From Neomegalonema sp. (GTDB lineage: Bacteria; Pseudomonadota; Alphaproteobacteria; Rhodobacterales; Rhodobacteraceae): 38,133 nucleotides of DNA. Location: NCBI GenBank assembly GCA_022760355.1, contig JALEGB010000064.1:1-38133 (forward strand), written 5' to 3'. Shown in pieces: positions 20,802 to 30,418 of this stretch. Positions within the stretch are counted from its first letter, which is position 1. Every line of letters begins with the position of its first letter. Made by a program: the position numbers and the translations under genes. Below the pieces are notes generated by a model. The model ran no database searches, was not told the DNA's origin, and worked only from the letters and a program-made list of their open reading frames with translations.

Positions 20802-22331
20802 TCAAGGCCCGGTGATGCGCGCCGGCAAGCCAAGCGCTGCGGCGTAATTTTCAAGCCGCTTCTGGACATCGTCGCTCTTCAGCTTGGCGGCGCCGTTCGG
20901 AATGCGGAGTTCCACCGCATCGTCTTCGCATACCAGCTCAAGCTCGGGCAAGACGCCAGGAGCAGCCCCGGCGATCGCCGCCCCAAACCGCATTCCCCGG
21001 CCCAGCGCCTCCGCTCGAGCTAAAGCCTCAGGCGAAAGCAGACTCAACGCCGTCTCCATTTTCGCCGCTTTGCGCCCGCCCTTGTGCCGGAACAGCAGCG
21101 CGGCGCCGATGAAAACGCGGCCAATATGGTCAACGCCGCCAAAGGCGTTCCTTGTTGTCAGCTCCAACGCCACTATGGCGCGGTAATCGGGATGGGTCCG
21201 CCATGCGGCGTCCGAAAGCCGGCACGCGGCGTGGGCCAAGCGCACTTCCTCAGCGCTGAAGCCGCCGAGCGTCGGGCGCAGCCACTCAAACAGCTCATCG
21301 CCAAAGCCTGGCGCCCGCGCGGTGATCTGCTCTATCCGCGCCGCCGCATCCAACAGCGGGTCCGCCTGCTGGAACGCCGGGGTAAGATGCTCCCAATAGG
21401 CGCCCTCACGCAGCCCAAACGCGGAAATCGCCAGTTCTTTGGGCTTCAGCCGCTTCAGCAGCCGCAACAAAGCAAGGCTTGCAGGCGGGGTGACCAACGC
21501 GCGGCGCTCCGATACGCCCGCCAGCTGCCGCAGCTCCGGCGGCTTCATCTTTGATACGGTCTCCGCCGCCTTGACCGCCGCCTCATAGGGCAGCGTATAG
21601 CCATGCAGAACGCGCACCGGATACTCATTCAGCTCCATCCAGACGCTTGCAATCGCCCGGAAGGAGCCGCCAAGCGCATAAAGCGTCAGGCGCTGCGACC
21701 GCAGTTTGGGATCGAGCTTGGTCAAAGCCGCGTCAATCGTCGCGTCAATGCGCGCCGCGACGTCGGACCGCGCGCTCTCTTCCAGCTGCGACAGCAGACG
21801 CAACGCGCCGAGCGGGGTGGTCACGCCCTGGCCGACGGCAGGCGCTTGGTTGACGTCGACCCGCACCAACTCCAATGACGCGCCGCCGAGATCGGCGACC
21901 AAGCCCTGGGCGGCGGGGTCGCCAAGCAGCACCCCCTGCGCCGCCAGCCGCGCCTCATCCGCACCGGTAATGGTCTCGATTTCAACGCCAGTTTCAGCCG
22001 CAACTTCGCGCACGAACTCGGGCCCATCCTCCGCATCGCGCAGCGCGGCGGTGCCCAGCGCAATCGAGGCGTCAACTTTCAGCCTTCTGCTCAGCTCTCG
22101 GAATCGTTTCAGGCTGGCCAGCGCCATCGCCTTGCCGCCCGGCGAAAGCCGCCCGGTGCTCTCAAGCTCCGCCCCCAGCCCGCACAACGCTTTTTCGTTG
22201 AATAGGACTGTTGGAATGCGGGCTTCCGCCAGGAACACGACCATCCGTACGGAGTTTGACCCGACATCGATCACCGCGATCCGTTGCGGCTGCGATGCTC
22301 CGCCGAACAACTCCACCATCGACTTGAACAT
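20802..22331 (-). CDS. ppx: Exopolyphosphatase / Ppx-GppA phosphatase
   Basis: Removes terminal phosphates from polyphosphate and may also hydrolyse pppGpp. It has 509 residues. The actin-like ATPase fold begins with AVIDVGSNSVRM (about 19-30) and continues with the phosphate-binding GTAALRDAEDG and VADLGGASLELV. A C-terminal helical domain of about 200 residues follows, as in alphaproteobacterial Ppx. GGAG stands five bases before the start. It lies 142 bases after ppk in the conserved alphaproteobacterial order hda-ppk-ppx. Confidence 0.94.
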   Translation of the reverse strand: MFKSMVELFGGASQPQRIAVIDVGSNSVRMVVFLAEARIPTVLFNEKALCGLGAELESTGRLSPGGKAMALASLKRFRELSRRLKVDASIALGTAALRDAEDGPEFVREVAAETGVEIETITGADEARLAAQGVLLGDPAAQGLVADLGGASLELVRVDVNQAPAVGQGVTTPLGALRLLSQLEESARSDVAARIDATIDAALTKLDPKLRSQRLTLYALGGSFRAIASVWMELNEYPVRVLHGYTLPYEAAVKAAETVSKMKPPELRQLAGVSERRALVTPPASLALLRLLKRLKPKELAISAFGLREGAYWEHLTPAFQQADPLLDAAARIEQITARAPGFGDELFEWLRPTLGGFSAEEVRLAHAACRLSDAAWRTHPDYRAIVALELTTRNAFGGVDHIGRVFIGAALLFRHKGGRKAAKMETALSLLSPEALARAEALGRGMRFGAAIAGAAPGVLPELELVCEDDAVELRIPNGAAKLKSDDVQKRLENYAAALGLPARITGP

Positions 22332-22473
22332 TCGCGCTCCCGCCGCTCCACTGTTCGCCTGTCGCCGTCAGCGCACGCAGGAAACTACGCCGCCCCGAAT
22401 GGCGCGCCAGTCCAATATCTGCATCACAGCATAAATGCGACGTCGAATTTGACGCGTCCGAGCGCTCGGAAAA

Positions 22474-24846
22474 TCAGGCCGACGACAGTGGCGGCTGCGC
22501 CGATCCCGAGCCGCCGGCAGTCTTGTTCGATCCGGCGCGCCGACGGCCTCGGGTCGCGCTTGATGGCGAGGAAGCCGTCGACTTGCGTGGGGCCTGCTGA
22601 GCCTCCGCCTCTTCGGACGCCTCGCCCTCATCATCCTCACGTCCGGCGCGCGGACGCAGCCGCGGCGCATCCTCGGCTCCCCGCAATCCACGGCCGGAAA
22701 GGCTGGGGTTTGACATGAAGAATTCATGGACGTTGAACGGCTCAATATCCTCGGGAGGCGCGGCGCGAACATAGGCGCCGTCGCTTTGCAGAACCCAGGA
22801 CTGCGCCTCATCCGCAAGATTAGCCGCCATCACCTGCTCGAGAATTTGGTTGCGAACCGTGTCATTCAAAATCGGTGCGAGCGTCTCCACCCGCCGGTTC
22901 AGGTTGCGATCCATCCAATCCGCGGATGAGATATACACCTTCGCCTTATTGGACGGCATTTCCGCGCCATTGGCGAAGCATACAATGCGGCTATGTTCAA
23001 GAAACCGCCCCACGATCGACTTCACGCGGATATTTTCGCTCAAGCCTTTGACGCCAGGGCGCAAACCGCAAATGCCGCGGATGATCAGATCAATGCGAAC
23101 GCCCGCTTGGCTGGCCCGATAAAGCGCGTCGATCACTTCCTGTTCGATCAACGAGTTCATCTTCGCCCAGACCTGCGCCGGCTTGCCCGCCCGCGCATTC
23201 GCCGCCTCGACCTCCAGATGCTCCAGCAGCGTCGACTTCAGCGTCACCGGCGCGTAGCGCATCAGCTCCAACTCCTGCGGCTCCGTGTGGCTGCCGATAT
23301 AGTTAAACAGCCGGGTGCAATCGCGCGCGAGGACGGGGTCGCAGGTGAACAGGCTGAGATCCGTGTAAATCTTGGCGGTGATCGGGTGATAATTGCCGGT
23401 GCCGAGATGAGTATAGGTGACCAGCTCGCCATGCTCACGCCGAACGACCGAACTCATTTTCGCATGGGTTTTGAGGTCCGTAAAACCATACACGACCTGA
23501 GCGCCCGCAGGTTCCAGGATTTTGGCCAGGCGAATATTCGCCGCCTCGTCAAACCGCGCCTTCAGCTCCACCAACGCAACCACGGATTTGCCGGCCTCGG
23601 CCGCCTCAACCAACGCCTGAACGATTGGGCTGTCCTCAACCGTTCGATAAAGCGTTTGGCGGATCGAAACGACGTCCGGGTCCTGCGCCGCCTGTTGAAG
23701 GAACCGCGTCACCGCCTCGAAGCTCTCATAGGGATGCTGCAGCAGCATGTCCTTCTCGCGGATCGCGGCGAAGATATCGCTATGATAATCGCGCAAGCGC
23801 TCAGGCATCCGCGGCGTATAAGGCGGCCAGCATAAGTCGGGACGGTTCTTATCATCAATCAGCTGCGAAAGATCGCTCACGCCGATCATGTTCTCGACTT
23901 CGATGATCGTGTCGGAATCCACGCCCATATGCTGCACCAATCGCCGCGTCAGCCCATCCGGCGCCCCCGCCTCGATCTTCATACGCACAACGCGGCCGCG
24001 GCGGCGACGGCGCAGCGCGGTCTGGAACATTGAGACCAGATCCTCGGCTTCTTCTTCGATCTCAATATCGCTATCGCGCAGGATCCGAAACAACGCCTGG
24101 GCCGAGATCGTGTAGCCTGGGAACAAGCGGTCGAGGAACATCCCAATGATGGTCTCCAACGCCACGAACCGAAGCTGGGGCGGCGCGCCCGGCGCGGCGG
24201 TTTCGCCGGTCGGCAGCGGAACGAAACGCCTCAACTGGGGCGGGATAGGTATCAGCGCGTCACGCGTTTCTTCATCGAGCCGCGAACGCAGCTGCAGCGC
24301 CAGCGCCACGCCCTTATTGGGGATAAAAGGGAACGGCAGCGTCGGCTCAATCGCCAATGGGGTGGCGACTGGGAACACTTGGTCCAGAAAATAGCGCTCA
24401 AGATAGGCGGCGTCCGACGCCGAAAGCGCATCCGCTTCGACGATCTCGACTCCGGCCTCTTTGAGCGCAATCCGAAGCTCGCGCCACAGTCGCTCCTGGG
24501 TTTTCATCAGCTTGCGCGCATCCGCGTCCGCCTCCGCAAGCTGCTGCTGCGGCGTGCGCCCATCCGCGCTGCGCTCTTTCACATCACGCCGGACCAGCCC
24601 CCTGAGCCCCGCCATCCGGACCATATAGAATTCATCAAGATTTGACGCGGAAATCGATAAGAAACGCAATCTCTCCATCAAAGGCGCGCGTAGATTTTGC
24701 GCCTCTTCAAGAACACGCCAGTTAAAAGCCAGCCATGAGAGTTCGCGGTTAAAGTAACGATCACGCGGCGAAAAAGATGAGATATCCGGCGATTCCGCCT
24801 CATCATCATTGGGCGGCGTAAAAATGTTCAGAAAATCTGCTCTCAT
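22474..24846 (-). CDS. ppk: Polyphosphate kinase 1
   Basis: Reversibly makes polyphosphate from ATP. The 790 residues contain the N-terminal domain (YFNRELSWLAFN from about 32), the autophosphorylated His in LKTHAKM, the following YTHLGTGNYH, and a second catalytic His in FLEHSRIVCF. Beyond the usual core end (about residue 715, NVHEFFMSNPSLSGRG) there is a low-complexity tail of about 70 residues rich in Glu/Asp, then Ser/Ala/Arg/Lys. The tail is unlike the folded core and could be a nucleic-acid or partner contact. The ribosome binding site is poor. Confidence 0.95.
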   Translation of the reverse strand: MRADFLNIFTPPNDDEAESPDISSFSPRDRYFNRELSWLAFNWRVLEEAQNLRAPLMERLRFLSISASNLDEFYMVRMAGLRGLVRRDVKERSADGRTPQQQLAEADADARKLMKTQERLWRELRIALKEAGVEIVEADALSASDAAYLERYFLDQVFPVATPLAIEPTLPFPFIPNKGVALALQLRSRLDEETRDALIPIPPQLRRFVPLPTGETAAPGAPPQLRFVALETIIGMFLDRLFPGYTISAQALFRILRDSDIEIEEEAEDLVSMFQTALRRRRRGRVVRMKIEAGAPDGLTRRLVQHMGVDSDTIIEVENMIGVSDLSQLIDDKNRPDLCWPPYTPRMPERLRDYHSDIFAAIREKDMLLQHPYESFEAVTRFLQQAAQDPDVVSIRQTLYRTVEDSPIVQALVEAAEAGKSVVALVELKARFDEAANIRLAKILEPAGAQVVYGFTDLKTHAKMSSVVRREHGELVTYTHLGTGNYHPITAKIYTDLSLFTCDPVLARDCTRLFNYIGSHTEPQELELMRYAPVTLKSTLLEHLEVEAANARAGKPAQVWAKMNSLIEQEVIDALYRASQAGVRIDLIIRGICGLRPGVKGLSENIRVKSIVGRFLEHSRIVCFANGAEMPSNKAKVYISSADWMDRNLNRRVETLAPILNDTVRNQILEQVMAANLADEAQSWVLQSDGAYVRAAPPEDIEPFNVHEFFMSNPSLSGRGLRGAEDAPRLRPRAGREDDEGEASEEAEAQQAPRKSTASSPSSATRGRRRAGSNKTAGGSGSAQPPLSSA

Positions 24847-24920
24847 TTGTCGTTTTTGGCCTTAGCGAAGGGGTGGGGCTCGTCGTCTCTGGATGTAGAT
24901 GTCTTCAAAGCGCGCCTGCC

Positions 24921-24943
24921 AAAAAACACGTTCTGCGTGTTTT
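24921..24943 (-). terminator. Probable intrinsic terminator downstream of hda
   Basis: On the minus strand, 8-bp stem AAAACACG / CGTGTTTT with loop CAGAA is followed by a run making six T in a row. It lies 151 bases after the hda stop and 77 bases before the ppk start, so it would insulate ppk from hda. The stem is AT-rich, so termination may be partial; an operator role for the palindrome is possible. Confidence 0.5.
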
Positions 24944-25093
24944 ATGATGCGCCTTGCAACTCATGACGATACAGCAATCATTGTTAACGAATGTTTACAC
25001 GCGACATCGATGCGCTGCGATAAACGTCCGACGAAATATGGCTGCTTCGCATGCGGTTGTTAAGCCATGCAAGGCGGGCCTGAGCGCGAAAAG

Positions 25094-25903
25094 CTAGAAA
25101 CCAAGAGCGCTGCGGACGAACGGGATCGACAGCGCCTGATCATCAGCCCAGGCGCGCTCATTCACGCGCCGAACCGCATCCTCGACGGCTTCGAAAGAGC
25201 GCGGCAGCCGCGCCAGCAAATACTGAATGGTGGGCGTTTCAATCGTAAAGCCCAAATCGCTGAGGCGCTTACGCAGCAGATGCGCAAGCAACGCATCATC
25301 AGGCCCCTCAATCCGCGCGACGGGCGCAGTCCGCAGCCGCGTACGCAGGTCTGGCAGCGCCACGGGCCAACGCGCAGGCGGGGTGCGGGCCAGCAGCAGG
25401 ATCTTCGCGCCACGCTCAGCCGCGCGATTGAAGATGTGAAACAGCGCCCGCTCCGCTTCGCTCGAATCATCTTGCTCAAAAACATCGTCAATCTGATCCA
25501 GAACCACCCCGACGCCCGCCTGGCCGACCAGTTCCAGCAGCCGCGCCGGCGCGTCAGCCAGCCCCGCATCCTCGGGATCATCCGGCTGCGGCAGCGCCTC
25601 CTCCTGCCCCAGAACGCTCGCGGCGAAAAAATGCGCGTCGCGAAAGAAGTCCCGCGCCAGAAGGGTCTTGCCAGACCCGCGCGGCCCCACGACACAGGCG
25701 GCCGGCGCCCATAACTCAGGCGCGCTCACAAGGCGCGCGGCGTCCCGATTGGCTTCGGTGACCAGGAAAGACGCTTTGGGTTGCTCGGACGATGGGAAGT
25801 CAAACACGAACTGCCGCTCTCGGCTTGCGCCAGCCGCGTTCACAGATTCGGCGTCCCCATCACGCGCAGGCTCGCCGCTGGTTAAATCGGATCCGTCAGA
25901 CAT
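25094..25903 (-). CDS. hda: DnaA-related regulatory inactivator Hda
   Basis: AAA+ protein related to DnaA domain III that, with the sliding clamp, promotes ATP hydrolysis by DnaA after initiation. There is no DnaA domain IV. From the start at 25903 it has 269 residues. A likely clamp-binding segment QFVFDF is at 31-36, Walker A GPRGSGKT at 73-80, and a Walker B-like VVLDQIDD at 133-140. The N-terminal 28 residues before the clamp motif are extra. An upstream in-frame ATG at 25975 would add 24 residues, but GGAGG precedes 25903. Position upstream of ppk and ppx matches Caulobacter-type synteny. Confidence 0.86.
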   Translation of the reverse strand: MSDGSDLTSGEPARDGDAESVNAAGASRERQFVFDFPSSEQPKASFLVTEANRDAARLVSAPELWAPAACVVGPRGSGKTLLARDFFRDAHFFAASVLGQEEALPQPDDPEDAGLADAPARLLELVGQAGVGVVLDQIDDVFEQDDSSEAERALFHIFNRAAERGAKILLLARTPPARWPVALPDLRTRLRTAPVARIEGPDDALLAHLLRKRLSDLGFTIETPTIQYLLARLPRSFEAVEDAVRRVNERAWADDQALSIPFVRSALGF

Positions 25904-26127
25904 TTGACTGCACGCCTCCGCGTTCACGAAGGACGCCGCGCTTGTTGACAAGCGCACCTGCCCGCATGCTCGCAAACTTACTGCGCAGATACCGCGCCCT
26001 ACCCATTAGTGCGCTCCCGCAAGACGCTTCGCCCCTCATGCTGCGAAGCGGCCAAAACAAAGCGCTATAGGTGCAGGCCGCATCCTGCATCCCATATGAT
26101 TGCAGAGACGATAGTTCAATGTCGCGA
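25904..26127. other. Intergenic region upstream of hda
   Basis: 224 bases between the membrane pseudo-ATPase gene and hda, both on the minus strand. A TTGAAC box at about 26120 with a weak TATGGG 17 bases further along the minus strand could be a promoter for hda, but the match is poor. No hairpin followed by T residues was seen. Confidence 0.25.
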
Positions 26128-27873
26128 CTATTGCCATACTCGGATATCTCTGATCGGTCTACGTGCGCGGATTCGCTCAATTATGTTGTTTGCGCGATAG
26201 AATCTTTCGAAATCCGCATCTTTCAACGCCGCCCGCGCCGCCCTCACATACCGCTTTTCCAGTGATTTGAACGCCGCCAGCAGCCGCGGATCATCGGCGC
26301 GAATCCGATCGACCTCAAGCAACGCCTCATAAGCGGATCCGCCCAGTGGGCCGATGAAGCGCCCGGCCGCGCTCCGGCGCTCGGCCAGGGCCAACGCGCG
26401 TATGATCGCCGCCTCACTCGGCGCGGCCTTGGTCGCAGCGGTTTCTTTTTTCGCCGCCAGAGCGGTGCGGCCGCGGACGAGATCGCGCCGGATGTCGTCG
26501 GCTTTGTCGCCGAGCGCCTGCATCGCCTTGCCAAGAGCGCCGAAATCACTCGCGGAAAGCGCATGCACGGCGGAGCCAGCCGCCGCCAACGCGCTATCAG
26601 CCATATCGAGCGCCGTCTCACGCCCGAGCGAGCCGATCGGCGCAATCGAGTCGGCTGGCGGCCGCTCTTTGAACAAAACCCCCGACATCGTCGCTGCGCC
26701 GCACACAGTCAGAATTGCGGTGGCGACAAACGCGCCGATCCGCCGCCGCCGCGCAGCGAGCCGCTGCAGACGGTTGCGGAGGTCGCTACTGCCGCCTGGC
26801 CGCTTTGGCGCGGCCGGGGGGGCGATCGGCGCTGGATCGGGAACGGCGCCCGAGGTCGCCGCCGCACATGGCGACGGCGCGCCATCGTCGGCCACCGGGT
26901 CTGCGACAACGAGATCGACGCCCAGCTCCATATTCGGCGCCGCGTCGCAGTTGGGCATATCGCTCGCATCCGCGCTGACGAACGCGGAATCGCGCAAGAA
27001 CGCCCAGTCCTCAGCGGCGTCTCGCTGCGCCTCGGCGACAGCGACGCTCACAGGATCCGGCGCCTGCGCGACTGTCTTGAGCGCCGCGCCAATTCGGGCA
27101 AGCAACACGGGCGATCCGCCGGTCGACTGATACACCCCCCACGCCGCGTCTCCGGATATCGCCAGCGACGGCGTCGCTCCCATCGCGTCCGAGGCGCGCG
27201 CCGCGGAACGGAGATAGCTGCGCACCTCGTCAGGCCCGTGCGGACGCAAATGCGCGCGGCAGTCCGGATCGCCAAGCGGACGATCCGCATCAGCAATAAG
27301 CGGCGCAAGCGCGACGGTATCGCCTACGAGGACGATCCTTGGCGGCTGATCGCGCCTGCCACGCCGCGGTGCGGTCAACTGCTCCAGAAACCGAAGCGTT
27401 TGCGCGGGAACCGGCTCCTCCGCCGGCAGCGCCAGCAAGATTTTCCAAGGCGCGGCCGCGGGCTGCCGCAAGGCCGCAATCAGCTCAACATCATCCAATG
27501 CCGGATCAAGCCCACAGGCCTGCGCCAACACCGCAGCCACATCAGCCAGCCCGGAGGATGCAAAGGCTTGACGCGCGGACCCCTCCGCCCCCCCTGCGCC
27601 CCCCGCATGCTCCGCCGCAATCTGCGCTTCTGCGGCCGCAACCACCGCCGCCGCGCCCAAGCCCGGCGCCGAAACCAGAATACAGAAAGCGCGGGCGCCA
27701 ATAAACGCGTCCGCGACGAGATCCACTGCGCCCCAATGCGCTGGGTTAAACGCCGCGTCCGGATGTGGCGGCGCGCGCCCCACATCAAAGACCGTTGCGG
27801 CTGAAAAGCAGCTTGGCTCATCTTGCTCCGACACGGCCAACGCCGCGCCCGCCGCTCGCCTATGCGTCGCCAC
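26128..27873 (-). CDS. Membrane protein with degenerate ExeA/GspA-like ATPase domain
   Basis: Hypothetical protein. The GTG start at 27873 has a GGAGG-rich ribosome site about eight bases upstream (an earlier GTG at 27900 adds nine residues), giving 581 residues. Residues about 40-275 follow the layout of ExeA/GspA-type AAA ATPases: FNPAHWGAV, a P-loop position, a strand, then HLRPHGPDEVRSYL and a VYQSTGGSPVLLARIGAAL end. The P-loop position reads SAPGLGAAA with no Lys, and the Walker B position LLALPAEE lacks the Asp-Glu pair, so ATP hydrolysis is unlikely. A Pro/Ala-rich linker leads to one transmembrane helix (about 379-401) after a basic RRRR patch, then an Ala/Arg/Lys-rich helical domain (about 410-581). 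Function unknown. Confidence 0.75.
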   Translation of the reverse strand: MATHRRAAGAALAVSEQDEPSCFSAATVFDVGRAPPHPDAAFNPAHWGAVDLVADAFIGARAFCILVSAPGLGAAAVVAAAEAQIAAEHAGGAGGAEGSARQAFASSGLADVAAVLAQACGLDPALDDVELIAALRQPAAAPWKILLALPAEEPVPAQTLRFLEQLTAPRRGRRDQPPRIVLVGDTVALAPLIADADRPLGDPDCRAHLRPHGPDEVRSYLRSAARASDAMGATPSLAISGDAAWGVYQSTGGSPVLLARIGAALKTVAQAPDPVSVAVAEAQRDAAEDWAFLRDSAFVSADASDMPNCDAAPNMELGVDLVVADPVADDGAPSPCAAATSGAVPDPAPIAPPAAPKRPGGSSDLRNRLQRLAARRRRIGAFVATAILTVCGAATMSGVLFKERPPADSIAPIGSLGRETALDMADSALAAAGSAVHALSASDFGALGKAMQALGDKADDIRRDLVRGRTALAAKKETAATKAAPSEAAIIRALALAERRSAAGRFIGPLGGSAYEALLEVDRIRADDPRLLAAFKSLEKRYVRAARAALKDADFERFYRANNIIERIRARRPIRDIRVWQ

Positions 27874-27986
27874 GGCGCCTTCCTCCCTCCCGCGCAGCAC
27901 GGCTCCGCCGGCTGCATATGCGTTCGATCGCGAGGGTAAGACGACGCCGTTAAGGCTTTCTTGACCGCGGCGCCGGAACAGGCGGA

Positions 27987-28748
27987 TCAGACCAGGAATT
28001 GTTCTTTAATCAGCCGCTCATCCAACGAGTGATCCGGGTCGAACAGCAATGTCGCCGACATATCGGGAGCCGCGGCGACATCGACATGGCGAATATCTCG
28101 GGTTTCGTGGAAATCCGCGACGGCGGAGACAGGCCGTTTCACCGCTTCGAGCACCTCGATCCGGATTTGAGCACTCGAGGGCAGCAACGCGCCGCGCCAG
28201 CGCCGAGGCCGAAACGCCGAGATTGGCGTCAGCGCGATCAGTTCGGCGCCAATTGGCAAGATCGGACCATGCGCGGAGAGGTTGTAAGCGGTGCTTCCGG
28301 CTGGCGTAGCCGCCAAAACGCCGTCGCACACCAGCTCCGTCAGACGCTCCTTCCCATCTACGGAGATGCGCAGCTTGGCCGCCTGTCGGGTTTCGCGCAG
28401 CAGCGAAACTTCGTTGAAGGCGAGCGCTTGCTCTATGCGGCCGTCAACGCCGCGCACTCGCATTTTCAGCGGCGTTATCCGCGTCGCCTGCGTCGTCGCC
28501 AGCCGCGCCGGCAGGTTGTCCTCATCATAGGCGTTCATCAGAAAGCCCACCGTGCCGCGGTTCATGCCATAAACCGGCCGGGGCAAGCTCAATTGATCAT
28601 GCAGCGTCTGCAACATGAAACCGTCGCCGCCCAGCGCGACGACAACCTCCGCCTCTGACGCCGAGCACTGCCCATATTTCGCCGTGAGCGCCGACAGCGC
28701 GCATTGCGCCGCCTCGGTTTCCGACGCGACGAAGGCGATCCGGTTCAT
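27987..28748 (-). CDS. nadK: NAD kinase
   Basis: Phosphorylates NAD to NADP, supplying the reductant pool. The GGDG motif is at 40-43 ([10 protein letters not shown]), and the second signature region [23 protein letters not shown] is intact. I chose the ATG at 28748 (253 residues, [10 protein letters not shown]) because homologues begin there and AGGA stands five bases before it. An ATG at 28766 would add six residues with a badly placed ribosome site. The gene diverges from glyA. Confidence 0.93.
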   Translation of the reverse strand: MNRIAFVASETEAAQCALSALTAKYGQCSASEAEVVVALGGDGFMLQTLHDQLSLPRPVYGMNRGTVGFLMNAYDEDNLPARLATTQATRITPLKMRVRGVDGRIEQALAFNEVSLLRETRQAAKLRISVDGKERLTELVCDGVLAATPAGSTAYNLSAHGPILPIGAELIALTPISAFRPRRWRGALLPSSAQIRIEVLEAVKRPVSAVADFHETRDIRHVDVAAAPDMSATLLFDPDHSLDERLIKEQFLV

Positions 28749-29014
28749 CGCCATCCTATTTTTCATACCCTCGCCGCCATTTTTTCACCTTCGCCCCAAC
28801 CGGCGCCACAATAAGCAGGAGCCACATTCAGCCGGAGCCGTAATCCGTTCATGCGCCGCCATAGGCCCCAACCCTCGCCGCAGATGCAAGAAATAGGCGG
28901 CAAAGACGCGCGGCGCCGACGGCTGCGGCTTGTCATCTTCGCAAAGATCGCCATGGTGCGCCAACACGTCATGCGCGCGGCTCCACTGGCGCGCTCAGCA
29001 AAAGGATTACAGTG
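28749..29014. other. nadK/glyA divergent intergenic region
   Basis: 266 bases between two divergent genes, so it must hold both promoters. I see no riboswitch-like fold that I can name, no clear operator palindrome and no small gene that I would support. Confidence 0.35.
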
Positions 29015-30313
29015 ATGGCCGAGGGTTCAACCCGCCCGCTGGCGCATGCCGGCTTTTTCAGCGACGACTTGGCGAGCCGCGATCCGGCGATCGCGGCGGC
29101 GCTGGAGGGCGAGCTCGGTCGTCAACGCAATGAAATTGAACTGATCGCCTCAGAAAACATCGTCAGCCGCGCGGTGCTCGAGGCGCAAGGCTCGGTGCTG
29201 ACGAACAAATATGCTGAGGGCTATCCGGCAAAGCGCTACTATGCGGGTTGCGCGCATGTTGATATCGCGGAGCAGTTGGCGATTGATCGCGCGAAGGAGC
29301 TGTTCGACTGCGCCTATGTCAACGTACAGCCGCATTCGGGCGCACAGGCGAACCAGGCCGTTGCGCTGGCGCTGATCAAGCCGGGCGACACGATCCTGGG
29401 AATGGACCTCGCATCGGGCGGCCACTTGACCCATGGCGCGCGGCCGAACCTCTCGGGGAAATGGTTCAACGCGGTTCAATATGGCGTTCGCCGTCAGGAT
29501 GAACAGATTGACTATGACCAGGTGGAGAGCTTGGCGAAGGAGCATAAGCCAGCGATGATCATCGCCGGCGGCTCGGCCGTGCCGCGCCAGATCGATTTTG
29601 CCCGCTTCCGCGCGATCGCCGACAGCGTGGGCGCCATGCTGCATGTCGATATGGCGCACTTCGCCGGCCTTGTGGCGGGCGGCGCGCATCCAAGCCCGAT
29701 CCCGCATGCGGATGTGGTCACCACCACCACGCATAAAACCCTTCGCGGCCCGCGCGGCGGCATGATCCTGTCACGCGATGAGGATATCGGCAAAAAGATC
29801 AACTCCGCCGTGTTCCCAGGCCTTCAAGGCGGGCCGCTGATGCATGTGATCGCGGCGAAAGCCGTGGCCTTCGGCGAAGCGTTGCAGCCGGAATTCAAGG
29901 ACTACGCCAAGCAGATCATCGCGAACGCGCAGGCGCTGGGCGCGGCGCTGCTCAAAGGCGGCTTGGCTCTGGTGACCGGCGGCACCGATACGCACCTGCA
30001 GCTGGTTGATCTGCGCCCCAAAAGCGTCACTGGGCGCGATGCGGAGCAAGCGCTGCTCCGCGCTCACATCACCTGCAATAAAAACGGCGTCCCGTTTGAC
30101 CCTGAGAAGCCGATGGTGACCTCCGGCGTGCGGCTTGGCGCACCCGCCGGCACCACGCGCGGATTTGGCGAAGCGGAGTTCACCGAGATTGGCGAGATGA
30201 TCGTGCGGGTTGTCGATGGCGTGGCGGCCAGCGGCGCGGAGGGCGATGCGACGATCGAAGCCGAGGTGAAAGAACAAGCCGTCGCGCTCTGCCAGCGCTT
30301 TCCGATATATTAA
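29015..30313 (+). CDS. glyA: Serine hydroxymethyltransferase
   Basis: PLP enzyme that interconverts serine and glycine with tetrahydrofolate, supplying one-carbon units. In an autotroph it can also process glycine derived from phosphoglycolate. Start ATG at 29015 (432 residues) has AAAGGA eight bases upstream; a GTG three bases earlier is the alternative. Signatures are ELIASEN (42-48), the HSGAQAN loop (107-113) and the PLP lysine Lys241 in [14 protein letters not shown]. The first 20 residues are slightly long for the family. Confidence 0.97.
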   Translation: MAEGSTRPLAHAGFFSDDLASRDPAIAAALEGELGRQRNEIELIASENIVSRAVLEAQGSVLTNKYAEGYPAKRYYAGCAHVDIAEQLAIDRAKELFDCAYVNVQPHSGAQANQAVALALIKPGDTILGMDLASGGHLTHGARPNLSGKWFNAVQYGVRRQDEQIDYDQVESLAKEHKPAMIIAGGSAVPRQIDFARFRAIADSVGAMLHVDMAHFAGLVAGGAHPSPIPHADVVTTTTHKTLRGPRGGMILSRDEDIGKKINSAVFPGLQGGPLMHVIAAKAVAFGEALQPEFKDYAKQIIANAQALGAALLKGGLALVTGGTDTHLQLVDLRPKSVTGRDAEQALLRAHITCNKNGVPFDPEKPMVTSGVRLGAPAGTTRGFGEAEFTEIGEMIVRVVDGVAASGAEGDATIEAEVKEQAVALCQRFPIY

Positions 30314-30389
30314 GGGATCTAATCCCGACATCGGCTCAGCCCGCGCGCCTTGGCGCTTGCATGGATGAGGCGCGACGTGATTTGATCGC

Positions 30390-30412
30390 CCCCAGGTGCA
30401 AAGAAACTGGGG
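30390..30412 (+). promoter_or_regulatory. Hairpin covering the ribosome site of the beta-helix gene
   Basis: CCCCAG (30390-30395) pairs with CTGGGG (30407-30412), six bases before the ATG at 30419. The only Shine-Dalgarno-like stretch, GGGG, is in the right arm, so folding would hide it. Short stem, so the effect is uncertain. Confidence 0.35.
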
Positions 30413-30418
30413 TGTGTC

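Noticed and set aside
28749-29014. Riboswitch upstream of glyA
   Set aside because: I looked for glycine, SAM and folate type conserved cores and found none that I could support.
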